Shown piece by piece: positions 14,390 through 23,373 of a stretch of 58,814 nt of DNA. Both the position numbers and the translations under genes were made by a program. Position 1 is the stretch's first letter. Every line of letters begins with the position of its first letter. Source of the stretch: a bacterium (GTDB lineage: Bacteria > UBA6262 > WVXT01); contig DATKVN010000093.1 in assembly GCA_035530055.1 (NCBI GenBank), forward strand, positions 1 through 58,814, given 5' to 3'. The notes beneath the pieces were generated by a model, which was not told where the DNA came from, searched no databases, and was given only the letters and a program-made list of their open reading frames with translations.

Positions 14390-15406
14390 CTATAGCTGGG
14401 AGAGTTTCTTTTTCAATAAGTTAATCATTGGGGTGGGAATGGGGTCTACAGAACTTATCAACGCTAAATAGGTGCTGACCCAATCACTAAGATATACGAG
14501 AGAATGAAGGCGAGACAGGAGAGATTTCCCGCTGGAAGTTACATGCTGGACTCCTGCTACCTTGTCTTTTAGAATACTTTCTGTTATTATGATTCTCTGT
14601 TTAATTCTTTCGTTTTCAGCACTGTCCCTCAGGAAAATTAGGTAGAATTTCTTCGTAAATTCGCTACCACTGGCCCAAACTTCAATTTCATTATGGTTCA
14701 TTTCTGGCAATAGACTGAAGAAAGCCATGCTCTTGCTATTTTCATTGAATTGGTTCTTCCAGCGGACAGCACAGGCAGCCAGATGCTCAGGAGCATATAT
14801 GAGTAGAAAATGCCCTTTTATTCTTTCCGACAGCTCCTTTGCTAAATTGGCCTTACTCCGGGGGTTATACTGTTTACACAAGAGTTGCAAATTCTGAATT
14901 GTCTCTCGAATCTCCTCTTCTTTAGAGCCAATTAATCCCAACCTTTCCAGAAGAGTAACCATGGGAAAAAATAAATACCCAAAAGTTGCCCGTGGTGGCA
15001 TGCCTCCTATAATTTCAATTATATCGATGCCATCTTTCTGACATAGTTCTTTTAACTTTCCCCCGCTGGTAATAGCTATGATCTTTGCGGAACGAGAGAG
15101 AGCATCCTGATAGGCAGATAGAGTCTCCTCGGTATTGCCCGAATAGCTGATGGCGAAGACTAAGGTATTCTCTCCTACATACTGTGGAAGGAGATAACCC
15201 CTGTTGACTTCAATGGGAATATTTGCCTCTCTCTGGAGATAGGACTTTAACAGGTCACCACCTGCTGCTGAGCCTCCCATTCCACAGACCACCACCTGGT
15301 GGATGGAGTCGTATCTTTTCACATCAATGGGATATTTCTTGGTAATTTGCACTGCCTGTTCACATTGAACGGGAAAATCTTCCAGATATTTAAGCATTTC
15401 ATTCAT
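14390..15406 (-). CDS. Bifunctional phosphoglucose/phosphomannose isomerase
   Basis: 338 residues with two SIS sugar-isomerase domains. The first holds VVVCGMGGSAAGGDLLKSYL and the serine-rich FAISYSGNTEETLSA; the inter-domain linker carries PPRATFGYLF; the second holds the signature LLPEMNHNEIE with the catalytic Glu and His. Enzymes of this family interconvert glucose-6-P or mannose-6-P with fructose-6-P. As last gene of the PTS cluster it would feed phosphorylated sugar from the mannose-family transporter into glycolysis. The usual PGI fold is not required elsewhere if this enzyme serves both roles. Confidence 0.92.
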   Translation of the reverse strand: MNEMLKYLEDFPVQCEQAVQITKKYPIDVKRYDSIHQVVVCGMGGSAAGGDLLKSYLQREANIPIEVNRGYLLPQYVGENTLVFAISYSGNTEETLSAYQDALSRSAKIIAITSGGKLKELCQKDGIDIIEIIGGMPPRATFGYLFFPMVTLLERLGLIGSKEEEIRETIQNLQLLCKQYNPRSKANLAKELSERIKGHFLLIYAPEHLAACAVRWKNQFNENSKSMAFFSLLPEMNHNEIEVWASGSEFTKKFYLIFLRDSAENERIKQRIIITESILKDKVAGVQHVTSSGKSLLSRLHSLVYLSDWVSTYLALISSVDPIPTPMINLLKKKLSQL

Positions 15407-15438
15407 TTTGGGATTAACTCTCTAACGTTGAAATAAAA

Positions 15439-17157
15439 TTATGGTAAGGCTTCGAATTTCTCTATAATTTTGTTTACTTCTTCTTCTTTTGAAGTAGCCA
15501 AAACCTGGTTGGCCAGTTCCCGAGCTGTAGTTAAGCTCGTCGAACGAACAATTTTCTTAATCTTAGGTATGGATAATGGGGACATACTGAACTCATTGAG
15601 ACCCATACCAAGGAGAAGCTTTGTAAAAGAAGGGTCTGCAGCCATTTCCCCACACATTCCCACGTGCTTGCCCACTTGATGTCCAGCATCTATTATCCTT
15701 TTGATCAGTCGCAAAATGGATAGATGCAATGGTTTGTAAAGGTGCGCGACATTTTCGTTAACGCGGTCTACTGCTAAGGTATATTGGATTAAATCGTTTG
15801 TTCCAATGCTTAAGAAATCGGCTTCTCGGGCTAGAATATCTGCAATTAAAGCAGCGGAAGGAGTTTCAATCATTACTCCTACTTCTATATTTTCATCAAA
15901 AGAGATTTCCTCTTTTCTTAATTCATTCTTTACTTCTTCGAGCAACTCATTGGCATGTCTCAGTTCCTTTGCACAAGATATCATGGGATACATTATCTTC
16001 AAATTCCCTTCTACTGAGGCGCGAAGAATAGCCCTTAATTGGGTTTTAAAAACATAAGGATATCTAAAGCAGAGCCGAATTGCCCTCAAGCCCATAAAAG
16101 GATTACGCTCCGGAGAAATGCCAAATTCGCCCACAAACTTATCTGCTCCCAGGTCCATTGTCCTGATTATCACCGGATAAGGCATCATTTTTCGAGCTAC
16201 AGAGGCATACTGTTGATATTGTTCTTCTTCCGATGGTAGATCGGCTCGATTTAAATAGATATACTCGGTACGGAATAATCCAATTCCTGTTGCACCGTGA
16301 GCATGAACCGAGGGAATTTCTTCCGGGACTTCAATATTTGCATGTAATTCAACGTTATGCTCATCAGCTGTGACTGCTGGAAGGTCTGTCAGTTTCTTCA
16401 ATGCTTCTTCAACGTTGGAATATTTTAGCTTCTGGCGTTCATAATTCTCCACTGTCACTGAATCGGGGTCGATAATAACAATTCCTTCTATTCCGTCTAT
16501 GATTATTGTGTCACCTAGCTTGACTTTTTTAGTTACATTTTTCAAACCTACTACAGCAGGAATCTCTAAAGATTGTGCCATAATCGCGGTATGCGAAGTC
16601 CTTCCTCCAATATCTGTAGCAAATCCTATCACATTCTCTTTGCGCATAGCAATCGTGTCGGCAGGAGTAAGATTATGAGCGATTACAATTACTGGCGATG
16701 GGAGAGTAGCCAGTTCTTCCCTTTCCCGGCCAAGTAGGCGCTTCAATACTCTTTTCACCACATCCAGAATGTCACGACCACGGTCCCGTAGGTATCCGTC
16801 ATCGATTATATTGAAAGTCTTTGTTATTTTATCAAATACCGTCTGGAGAGCGTATTCGGCATTTACCCTTTGCTCTGTAACCATTTTTGTGACGTCATTT
16901 CGAATAATAGGGTCCTGCAAAACTAGGAGATAAGCATCAAAAAGACGTACGTGTCTCTTACCAAGTTGCTTCAAAGCTTTCTGCCTTATTCCGTCCATCT
17001 CCTCCCTTGTCTCAGCAACTGCTTTGCGAAAGCGAATAATTTCCTGTTTTATATCAGCAGGGTCAATTGTTCTCTTGGAAATATAGAATTCTTCTTCTTC
17101 GAGGAGGAAAGCTCGTCCAATCACAATACCAGGTGAAGCAGCAATTCCTTTTAACAT
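15439..17157 (-). CDS. ptsI: PTS enzyme I (phosphoenolpyruvate-protein phosphotransferase)
   Basis: 572 residues, the usual length. The N-terminal HPr-binding helical domain is followed by the phospho-histidine segment GGRTSHTAIMAQSLEIPAVV, then the PEP-binding barrel with GIGLFRTEYIYL, NPFMGLRAIR, and the C-terminal FLSIGTNDLIQYTLAVDR and GMCGEMAAD. It transfers phosphate from PEP to HPr at the start of sugar uptake. It lies five bases after HPr, whose stop codon region supplies AGGAG upstream of the ptsI ATG; the pair is clearly co-translated. Confidence 0.97.
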   Translation of the reverse strand: MLKGIAASPGIVIGRAFLLEEEEFYISKRTIDPADIKQEIIRFRKAVAETREEMDGIRQKALKQLGKRHVRLFDAYLLVLQDPIIRNDVTKMVTEQRVNAEYALQTVFDKITKTFNIIDDGYLRDRGRDILDVVKRVLKRLLGREREELATLPSPVIVIAHNLTPADTIAMRKENVIGFATDIGGRTSHTAIMAQSLEIPAVVGLKNVTKKVKLGDTIIIDGIEGIVIIDPDSVTVENYERQKLKYSNVEEALKKLTDLPAVTADEHNVELHANIEVPEEIPSVHAHGATGIGLFRTEYIYLNRADLPSEEEQYQQYASVARKMMPYPVIIRTMDLGADKFVGEFGISPERNPFMGLRAIRLCFRYPYVFKTQLRAILRASVEGNLKIMYPMISCAKELRHANELLEEVKNELRKEEISFDENIEVGVMIETPSAALIADILAREADFLSIGTNDLIQYTLAVDRVNENVAHLYKPLHLSILRLIKRIIDAGHQVGKHVGMCGEMAADPSFTKLLLGMGLNEFSMSPLSIPKIKKIVRSTSLTTARELANQVLATSKEEEVNKIIEKFEALP

Positions 17158-17162
17158 AACCT

Positions 17163-17429
17163 CTACTCCTCATCAAATTTTTTTGCAAATAACTCTTCTA
17201 TTTTTTTTATGGCTTCTTTTTCATCTTTTCCATTAACAATTACTGTTATCTCAGAACCGAACTCTGCTGCCAACATCATAATTCCCAAAATGCTATCTCC
17301 GTCAACTTCCTGGCCATTTTTAATTATGGCTACTTTTGATTGGAGCTTAGCGACAGTCTGGGCAAGAAGTGCCGCAGGTCTTGCATGTAGACCTAATTTA
17401 TTCTTTATTTTAAAATTTTTTTCTATCAT
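17163..17429 (-). CDS. ptsH: PTS phosphocarrier protein HPr
   Basis: 88 residues. GLHARPA carries the EI-phosphorylated histidine at exactly position 15, and GDSILGIM carries serine at position 46, the site used by HPr kinase/phosphorylase. Both sites being intact, and hprK being encoded upstream in the same cluster, indicates real dual control of this HPr rather than a regulatory remnant. The start ATG at 17429 has only a weak ribosome-binding site. Confidence 0.97.
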   Translation of the reverse strand: MIEKNFKIKNKLGLHARPAALLAQTVAKLQSKVAIIKNGQEVDGDSILGIMMLAAEFGSEITVIVNGKDEKEAIKKIEELFAKKFDEE

Positions 17430-17444
17430 TAAACATTCCCAATA

Positions 17445-18230
17445 TCAGAATATATAGGCTCCTACGCAGGAAATTCCAATAAGCAAATACAAAAGCTTTG
17501 CGGAAGAAATTCGCCAGCGATTAAGTAAGACAACCGAAAAGAAGAACGCTAAAAAGTATAGTCTTTCTATCGCTCTCCAGTCCCGAAACAGTACTACTAC
17601 AACAGTGAGTAAAACAAGAGCTAAACCAATAAGATGGCTACTCCATATTGTACGAAGATAATGCATTTTCTCAAGAAGTCTTACCACTTTAGTCTTCTTT
17701 TCATAACCTTTCATCACTCCTTTAATGCGAGTATGAAAGTGCAGAAAATTATAGAGAAATAGAAAAATTAGTGGCGCCAGCCAGGCGCCTTCCCACTTCT
17801 TTAAATATATAATCACCAGAACGCAAGCTACCAATGCAGTAAAGGGTCGCCACGCTCCCCAAAATAGTGAATCGCCAATACCTCCGAATGCTCCGCCCAT
17901 ACTCATCTTTACTGTGCTAATTTCTTCCGGTTTGACCTCTCCTCCCTTTGCCATTTCTTCTTCCAGACGCGCGACTATCCCTACTAACACATTTGCAAAG
18001 TATGGATGGGTATTGAAAAATTCTAAATGTCGCTTATAAGACTGGATCCTTTTCTCTTTTTCAGGATAGAGCTTATTCAGAACCGGTGCCAATATGTAAA
18101 GAAATCCCAAGTTTTGCATCCGCTCGAAATTCCATACAGATTGCACACAAAAGGACCTCCAGCAAAGACGATATAAATCGAGTTTCTTGATTATTCTATT
18201 GTCCATTGGATTATACATCCCGATTTTCAA
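17445..18230 (-). CDS. PTS mannose-family transporter subunit IID
   Basis: About 255-261 residues. The N-terminal half is the conserved cytoplasmic EIID domain (CWRSFCVQSVWNFERMQNLGFLYI, then MGGAFGGIGDSLFWGAWRP); the C-terminal half has four or five hydrophobic helices. With EIIC it forms the membrane channel that imports and phosphorylates hexoses. The open frame begins with TTG at 18230, overlapping the EIIC stop; ATGs at 18218 and 18206 are more likely starts. The overlap carries a hairpin TCCCGATT/AATCGGGA that could tie its translation to EIIC. Confidence 0.92.
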   Translation of the reverse strand: MKIGMYNPMDNRIIKKLDLYRLCWRSFCVQSVWNFERMQNLGFLYILAPVLNKLYPEKEKRIQSYKRHLEFFNTHPYFANVLVGIVARLEEEMAKGGEVKPEEISTVKMSMGGAFGGIGDSLFWGAWRPFTALVACVLVIIYLKKWEGAWLAPLIFLFLYNFLHFHTRIKGVMKGYEKKTKVVRLLEKMHYLRTIWSSHLIGLALVLLTVVVVLFRDWRAIERLYFLAFFFSVVLLNRWRISSAKLLYLLIGISCVGAYIF

Positions 18231-18919
18231 TCGGGAAATCTGTACCTAAAACCTCTGAAGGTGTTAAAAGCTATTGCTAAACCCAGAGCGGGTATGAGCC
18301 TATATGCAAAATTCAGACCTGTCAATACGCCATACGGTAAACAGGAAAATAATTTGGGCAGAAAATATACCCCGGCACTAATTGCAATCAGAGAGAAAAG
18401 GAATCCTTTAAGAAAAAACAGAAATAAGCTAAAATAATTAACTTTTCCCAAGGCTTTTAAATTACCTTTGGGGATTTCTCGATCTAAGTAGTGCACGAAA
18501 TGTGCATTTAGTTTTCTTTGCTTAATATCTATGCGCGTAAAAATTTCTCCCAGAGGCATCGTAAGTGCCAGGACAACCATTCTGTAAGAACCCTGAAAAT
18601 TATTACCCAGGGGAAGCATTCTCTCGGTCAACATTATCAGAGTTGTGCAAGTTACTGCTACTATTGTTGCATCAGGAGGAATAGCTGCGCCCACAGATAT
18701 CACATTTATCCAAATGAGTTCTAAAAGAACACCAATAATGAGTCCTGTCTTGAGGTCTCCTAATAATAAACCTATGAGGGGTCCACAGACAATAGGCCGG
18801 CAGACCATTATTTGTCCCCAAGCACTTACATCTAAACTTAACAATCCTCCAATAAAACTAGCTACAAAGATTTCAACAATCATTAGAACGGTCCAACGTA
18901 GATATATTGACAGGTTCAA
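18227..18919 (-). CDS. PTS mannose-family transporter subunit IIC
   Basis: 230 residues, nearly all membrane-embedded. Family features include CGPLIGLLLGDLKTGLIIGVLLELIWI and the conserved GAAIPPDATIVAV loop. EIIC forms the sugar-translocating part of the mannose-family permease together with EIID, which it overlaps by four bases. The apparent start is TTG at 18919 with AGGTG just upstream; no ATG lies nearby. It follows the GH57 gene closely, so the GH57 gene is inserted between the soluble EIIA/EIIB genes and the membrane subunits. Confidence 0.92.
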   Translation of the reverse strand: MNLSIYLRWTVLMIVEIFVASFIGGLLSLDVSAWGQIMVCRPIVCGPLIGLLLGDLKTGLIIGVLLELIWINVISVGAAIPPDATIVAVTCTTLIMLTERMLPLGNNFQGSYRMVVLALTMPLGEIFTRIDIKQRKLNAHFVHYLDREIPKGNLKALGKVNYFSLFLFFLKGFLFSLIAISAGVYFLPKLFSCLPYGVLTGLNFAYRLIPALGLAIAFNTFRGFRYRFPD

Positions 18920-18933
18920 ACACCTGGGCTAAA

Positions 18934-21144
18934 TCATATATCTGTGATTTTTAATTTCAAAGTGATAGTCTGTTTCTCTTTGGGTTTTAGATTTAATTTC
19001 CAGTGAGGAAATACAACTGATTGTTGATACATACGCTCGTAAGCTGCATCTCCTTCTGAGATTGTTTCTATGGGAAAATGCCACAAACAACAATGTGGGT
19101 TGAATTCCAAAGTTATATTTATTCCATAATGCTCGTCGTGCATACCAATTTCCTTCAAATCAGAAATTTCTCCAAATGAAGAGAAATCTTTTTTCTCCTT
19201 TCTATCGGGGACATAATAATAACATTTTTTATCTTCTGCTGAGGAAAAAGAGAAGTTAAATTCAGAACCGAACCATAATTCTGCGCGGTTCTCTCCTTTG
19301 TTGACAATTTGATAAATAATGATAATTTTCGCCGAGTTCGCTGATACTGTTATTTTCTTTTCCACTTTTATGGGTTGCTGAAAATCTCCTACCCAGACAA
19401 ATCCTTCTCTAACAAAGTTTATTCCAGTCGGTTCAGTTCTATACATGTAAGATTGGTCGACGAAATCTCCCTGTTCTCCATACTGGCAAGTTGAGAAATC
19501 AAAGATCTCTGTATCAGGATGTAAGAAATGGTCTACCAAGGAGGCCCTTTCATACCAATCATAGTGAAGATATTTCACCAAGTTCTTGTCTTTTACTTTT
19601 TCCATATTATGAATTGATTTTACACTTTTATTTTCCATATCGGATTTAGAATCAAAGAGACTGGCTCGAACAATCTCTTCGTGGTAAGCTTCTTTCCTTC
19701 GAGTCAGAGTAGTTAGCAGATTTAAGTTTTGTGGCTTATAATCTAATTCGAATAGAGATGCTCCCATAGATGGTTTAAAGTAGGCATTGAGTAAGGGGGT
19801 ACTGACCAAAACCTCTGGATTTCCATCCAGGTCGAAATCGAATTCCTCTGTTTCTATACATTTAGAACCTGTTTGGTTCTTACCATCAACAGTTTTTTCT
19901 GCATTAATCAGATGTTTATAAATCGCTTTTCTAAGATGGGGAAAGTAGAGTCCTCCGAAAACGCCATGCCAGTAAGCGCAATTGCACTGGCCTTTCCAGA
20001 GTTCATCCCTCGCTTTTTCCAACCAATCTGGAAGTTCTACATTTCCTCCCCTAAATTCCACTGAAAACTCACTTCCTTTTTTATTACTCCCTCTTTCCGA
20101 GGCGTGTATGTTCTTAGCTGCTTTGAAAATCTTGTTGCTAACTAACAGCATCTTCTTCTGCATCCAGTTACTCTCGGTGTATTTCACAAAGAAGTTTCGC
20201 CAGAAGCCTCCTTTCAGAAACCTTGCATATCGTTCGGACTGAGGCAATTTTTCAACTTTCCTCTGGATATCAGTAAATTCCTTTCTCGCCTTAGTGGGTA
20301 AAACCCATTCCATCATTTGGGAATAGGAACCTGTGGGAAGATATATTCTTCCTTTAGGTTCAAACTGGGCAATGCATTCAGAAAAAGTAACTGTTCTAAT
20401 CCATTTTTTATTTCTTTCTAATTCGGTAAAGAACTGCTCAAGCCAATTCTGTTTATAGGCTAGCTCATAGGTGCCTGGCCAGAAGCCAAACTTCTCTCCG
20501 TCATCAGCCATTACTACCAGTCTCTCTTCTTTCTCCGCTGCCTGGGATTTAAAATACTTAATGACTTCTTCTACGGGATGGAAAGGCATGAGAAATCGCA
20601 GCTTTTCACTAATTGGAAAAACTTTGAGAGGATAGCCCTGTTCCTCGGTAAGATAATACCCAAAAAGTTGTTCCTCAAAAAGCCCGGCAGATTTGAAAGG
20701 CAAATCGTCAATGACAGTATATTCTACACCTGCCTGAGAAATTGACTTTGCTAAATGTGGCTCCCAGACACGTTCTGCCAGCCACATACCTTTTGGTTCG
20801 TAATCAAACAAGTCCCTGATATATTTGTTCAATTTCATTATTTGACCAATTCTATCACGGTCGTATAACATAGCTAAAATTGGTTCATAGTAACCACCGG
20901 TCATAAGTTCAATTTGCTCGGTTTGTAAAAGATTCTTTATCATTGAAATAAATTCTGGGTGATGTTTAACAATCCACTCCAGAAGGACTCCGCTAAAATG
21001 GAAAGTCGCTTTTATGCCAGAATGTTTTATCAGAACTTCCAGAAAGGGAAGGTACGCCTTCTGGTAAGCCTCCTCAAAAATGGCTTCAAAATTACCAACT
21101 GGCTGATGGTTATGAATACCGAATGCGAAGTTTATTTTTTTCAT
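18934..21144 (-). CDS. GH57 4-alpha-glucanotransferase / amylase
   Basis: 736 residues with the complete GH57 plan: catalytic barrel beginning FAFGIHNHQPVGNFE (motif 1), YYEPIL (motif 2), WLAERVWEP with nucleophile E124, VVMADDGEKFGFWPG with acid/base D214, and the motif-5 tryptophan region. The C-terminal beta-sandwich domains follow (DUF1925/DUF1926 type). Positions 124 and 214 line up with the known Thermococcus litoralis 4-alpha-glucanotransferase residues 123 and 214. No signal peptide, so it acts in the cytoplasm on glycogen or maltodextrin. Its location inside the PTS operon links stored glucan to the same phosphosugar pool. Confidence 0.93.
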   Translation of the reverse strand: MKKINFAFGIHNHQPVGNFEAIFEEAYQKAYLPFLEVLIKHSGIKATFHFSGVLLEWIVKHHPEFISMIKNLLQTEQIELMTGGYYEPILAMLYDRDRIGQIMKLNKYIRDLFDYEPKGMWLAERVWEPHLAKSISQAGVEYTVIDDLPFKSAGLFEEQLFGYYLTEEQGYPLKVFPISEKLRFLMPFHPVEEVIKYFKSQAAEKEERLVVMADDGEKFGFWPGTYELAYKQNWLEQFFTELERNKKWIRTVTFSECIAQFEPKGRIYLPTGSYSQMMEWVLPTKARKEFTDIQRKVEKLPQSERYARFLKGGFWRNFFVKYTESNWMQKKMLLVSNKIFKAAKNIHASERGSNKKGSEFSVEFRGGNVELPDWLEKARDELWKGQCNCAYWHGVFGGLYFPHLRKAIYKHLINAEKTVDGKNQTGSKCIETEEFDFDLDGNPEVLVSTPLLNAYFKPSMGASLFELDYKPQNLNLLTTLTRRKEAYHEEIVRASLFDSKSDMENKSVKSIHNMEKVKDKNLVKYLHYDWYERASLVDHFLHPDTEIFDFSTCQYGEQGDFVDQSYMYRTEPTGINFVREGFVWVGDFQQPIKVEKKITVSANSAKIIIIYQIVNKGENRAELWFGSEFNFSFSSAEDKKCYYYVPDRKEKKDFSSFGEISDLKEIGMHDEHYGINITLEFNPHCCLWHFPIETISEGDAAYERMYQQSVVFPHWKLNLKPKEKQTITLKLKITDI

Positions 21145-21181
21145 ATTCTCAAAATTCCCGAGAGGGACTTGAAATTTGTGT

Positions 21182-21208
21182 ACGCAGACTAAAGTCTGCT
21201 ACTCCTAC
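21182..21208. repeat. GTAG hairpin repeat, GCAGACT family
   Basis: Stem GCAGACT / AGTCTGC followed by TACTCC; on the minus strand GGAGTAGCAGACT. The EIIB stop codon TAG lies at its edge. Other copies at 22123 and 33007. Confidence 0.82.
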
Positions 21209-21693
21209 GTTGCCTCTCTCTTGATAATTTCCATTATATCAATCTTTTCATCATCAGGAACCATTCTCGCTTCCAAGTGGACTCCAAGTTTATCCAGTTC
21301 CTGAAAAGCTTGAATGTCTTCTTTACTAACTGAAATAGCTTTGAGAATCTGTTTTTTATCAGGAGAATAATGCATTCCCCCCACATTTACTTCTTTTATT
21401 CTTACTCCTTTATTGATTAAATTCAGGACATCCTGGGGTGAAACGAGAAGGAGCATCGCCTTATCCCCTTCAAATTGGCCATTCAGTATCGCCTCCTTCG
21501 CTTGAGTTATAGTCAAAATGGATATCTTGGCGTGGGCTGGAACTGCCATTGAGAACAGGGTTTTTTGCGTTCGGTCACTGGCAACAAAGTCGTTGACTAC
21601 AATCACATGATTAATTTTCAGGAATTTCATCCAGTTTTCAACTACTTGACCGTGAATTAACCGGTCATCAATTCGCACTAGAACCATGCCCAT
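21205..21693 (-). CDS. PTS mannose-family transporter subunit IIB
   Basis: 162 residues, normal size. The N-terminal VRIDDRLIHGQVVENW carries the phosphorylated histidine H14; VNDFVASDRTQKTLFSMAVP and the conserved NVGGMHYS follow. EIIB takes phosphate from EIIA and gives it to the incoming sugar at the EIIC/EIID channel. Its ATG overlaps the EIIA stop by one base (TAATG), so the two soluble subunits are made in equal amounts. Its own stop codon sits at the border of a hairpin repeat. Confidence 0.95.
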   Translation of the reverse strand: MGMVLVRIDDRLIHGQVVENWMKFLKINHVIVVNDFVASDRTQKTLFSMAVPAHAKISILTITQAKEAILNGQFEGDKAMLLLVSPQDVLNLINKGVRIKEVNVGGMHYSPDKKQILKAISVSKEDIQAFQELDKLGVHLEARMVPDDEKIDIMEIIKREAT

Positions 21694-22118
21694 TATTTAT
21701 TTTTCGCCTTTGAGACTTTATCAAGAAACTTTTGCTTGACATCAAGAATGCTCTGTTCACCCTTTTGGCGGATGAGACGAGCCAATTCTTTCAGAGGGAG
21801 AGACTGGCGATAGTTCATGCCAGCAATTAGCATCGGCAAATTAACTCCACTAATAATTTCAACTTTCTCATCATTAACAAACTTGAGGCTGGCATTTGCC
21901 GGTGTACCTCCAAACATATCCACGAAAATGATTTTCCCTTCCGATTGCTCGTTCTCTTCCTTTAGTATCTTTTCTATCCTTTTACTTAATGTTTCTAACC
22001 CATCATTTTCATGTAAGGATAATGCCCATACTTCCTTCTGCTCTCCTAAAATAACCTGCGCTGCTTTAACTAACTGCCGACCAAAATCGCCGTGAGTTAT
22101 AATAATGAATCCAATCAT
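21693..22118 (-). CDS. PTS mannose-family transporter subunit IIA
   Basis: 141 residues. The opening MIGFIIITHGDFGRQLVKAA carries the phosphorylated histidine H9, and VDMFGGTPANASLKF is the family's second signature. EIIA accepts phosphate from HPr. The gene is separated from rapZ by a GTAG hairpin repeat (22123-22147) but otherwise follows it directly, so it likely belongs to the same transcript as hprK-rapZ. Confidence 0.95.
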   Translation of the reverse strand: MIGFIIITHGDFGRQLVKAAQVILGEQKEVWALSLHENDGLETLSKRIEKILKEENEQSEGKIIFVDMFGGTPANASLKFVNDEKVEIISGVNLPMLIAGMNYRQSLPLKELARLIRQKGEQSILDVKQKFLDKVSKAKNK

Positions 22119-22122
22119 TTGA

Positions 22123-22147
22123 TACGCAGACTGAAGTCTGCTACTCC
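22123..22147. repeat. GTAG hairpin repeat, GCAGACT family
   Basis: TACGCAGACT / AGTCTGC plus TACTCC, nearly identical to 21182-21208 and 33007-33028. It lies between rapZ and EIIA. Confidence 0.82.
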
Positions 22148-22160
22148 TATAATGCTTTCT

Positions 22161-23030
22161 TTATGCCGATTTTTCAATGTCACGGTACTGAGTTTTAACA
22201 GGGTACTTCTTTCCCAGAAACTTATTCAATTCATTCACAACAATTACTGAACGATGGCGCCCTCCCGTGCACCCCACAGCTATGGTCAAATAAGATTTTC
22301 CTTCTTTAATATAGTAAGGAATTAGAAATTTCAATAACCCAGAATATTTCCTCAAAAACTTCTGGGTAACAGAGGATTTCAAAACAAATCGGGAAACTTC
22401 CGGATTGTTTCCGGTTAATGGTCTCAGTTTTTCTATATAATGGGGATTAGGTAGAAAACGAGTGTCGATTACCAGATCGGCGTCAACCGGGATACCATAT
22501 TTATAGCCAAAAGCAACTAGGCTGACATTCATCGTATCCAGTTCCGGTACCTCTCTGAAACTAGAAAAGACCGCTTGCTTAAACTCCTGAGGCATGAGAG
22601 TTGTAGTATCAATGATTTTATCAGCTTGTTCTTTTATTCCCATAAGTCTCTTTCTCTCTTTGATGATAACCTCAAGTATACTTCTTCCTTCCTTATCCAG
22701 GGGATGTTTCCTGCGCGTTTCACTATATCTTCTCACCAGGACAGAATTACTGGCTTCTAAAAAGAGAATCTGGTGGCTGAATCCCATTTTACCGAGTTCT
22801 TCTAATGAACTAAAAAGGTCATCTAAAAAGTCTCCTTCTCGAATGTCAATGCCTAAAGCGACTTTCTTTATTTTATACTTCAACTGTAAACAAATTTCAG
22901 CAAATTTAGGTATCAGGGTAGTAGGTAAATTATCTACGCAGAAATATCCCAAGTCCTCAAAATTCTTTAAGGCTGTACTTTTCCCTGCTCCTGAAAGCCC
23001 TGTTATTATGACAAAGTTACCCTTGGCCAT
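22161..23030 (-). CDS. rapZ: RapZ / YvcJ-family nucleotide-binding protein
   Basis: 289 residues with an N-terminal P-loop kinase fold (Walker A GLSGAGKST) and the conserved C-terminal RapZ domain (VDTRFLPNPHYIEKLRPLTG, then VGCTGGRHRSVIVVNEL). In E. coli RapZ guides an RNase to the sRNA GlmZ and so controls glucosamine-6-P synthase. In Firmicutes YvcJ binds GTP. Here the gene lies between hprK and the EIIA gene, a PTS-linked context also common in other bacteria, which fits a role in sensing cell-wall sugar supply. Confidence 0.94.
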   Translation of the reverse strand: MAKGNFVIITGLSGAGKSTALKNFEDLGYFCVDNLPTTLIPKFAEICLQLKYKIKKVALGIDIREGDFLDDLFSSLEELGKMGFSHQILFLEASNSVLVRRYSETRRKHPLDKEGRSILEVIIKERKRLMGIKEQADKIIDTTTLMPQEFKQAVFSSFREVPELDTMNVSLVAFGYKYGIPVDADLVIDTRFLPNPHYIEKLRPLTGNNPEVSRFVLKSSVTQKFLRKYSGLLKFLIPYYIKEGKSYLTIAVGCTGGRHRSVIVVNELNKFLGKKYPVKTQYRDIEKSA

Positions 23031-23373
23031 ATATTTCTATTTTCCTTCCTTTCCCTAATGCGAAGGGATTTGGTGTGCAGCGAGCATTATAATTTTTAGC
23101 CAAAAATCGAAGATTAGAGTTTAGCCGAAACTGACCGTAGGGAATTTCGGTAAACTCCTGAGATTTTTGGCGGTGCTCAAAGAAGATATTCCCTTCGGGA
23201 ATACTTCCATAGGGGTTTCACCCCTCTGGCGTTCACCAAATGTCCACCGGACATTTGCTTCTCTGTCACCCCTTAGGGGAAATCAGATTATTTCCCCCAA
23301 ACCCCCTAATCCGCATCCCGATTGTTATCGGGATGCTTACAAAAAATTGTCAGCGAGCGAACCAAATCCCGAG
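23031..23373. repeat. 343-base spacer packed with palindromes, flanked by an 8-base direct repeat
   Basis: No gene. From left: a long two-step hairpin (outer arms GCCAAAAATC / GATTTTTGGC at 23099 and 23162; inner arms GAGTTTAGCCGAAA / TTTCGGTAAACTC). Then come five more hairpins: TATTCCC/GGGAATA (23187-23203), AGGGGT/ACCCCT (23211-23225), CAAATGTCC/GGACATTTG (23237-23257), ACCCCT/AGGGG (about 23268-23280), GCATCCCGAT/ATCGGGATGC (23313-23336). CAGCGAGC occurs on both sides (23078-23085 and 23351-23358), like a target-site duplication around a 265-base insert. Confidence 0.65.

Noticed and set aside
23183-23340. Series of hairpins considered as a CRISPR array
   Set aside because: The hairpins differ in sequence and spacing; there are no identical direct repeats of 24-37 bases and no cas genes in the window.
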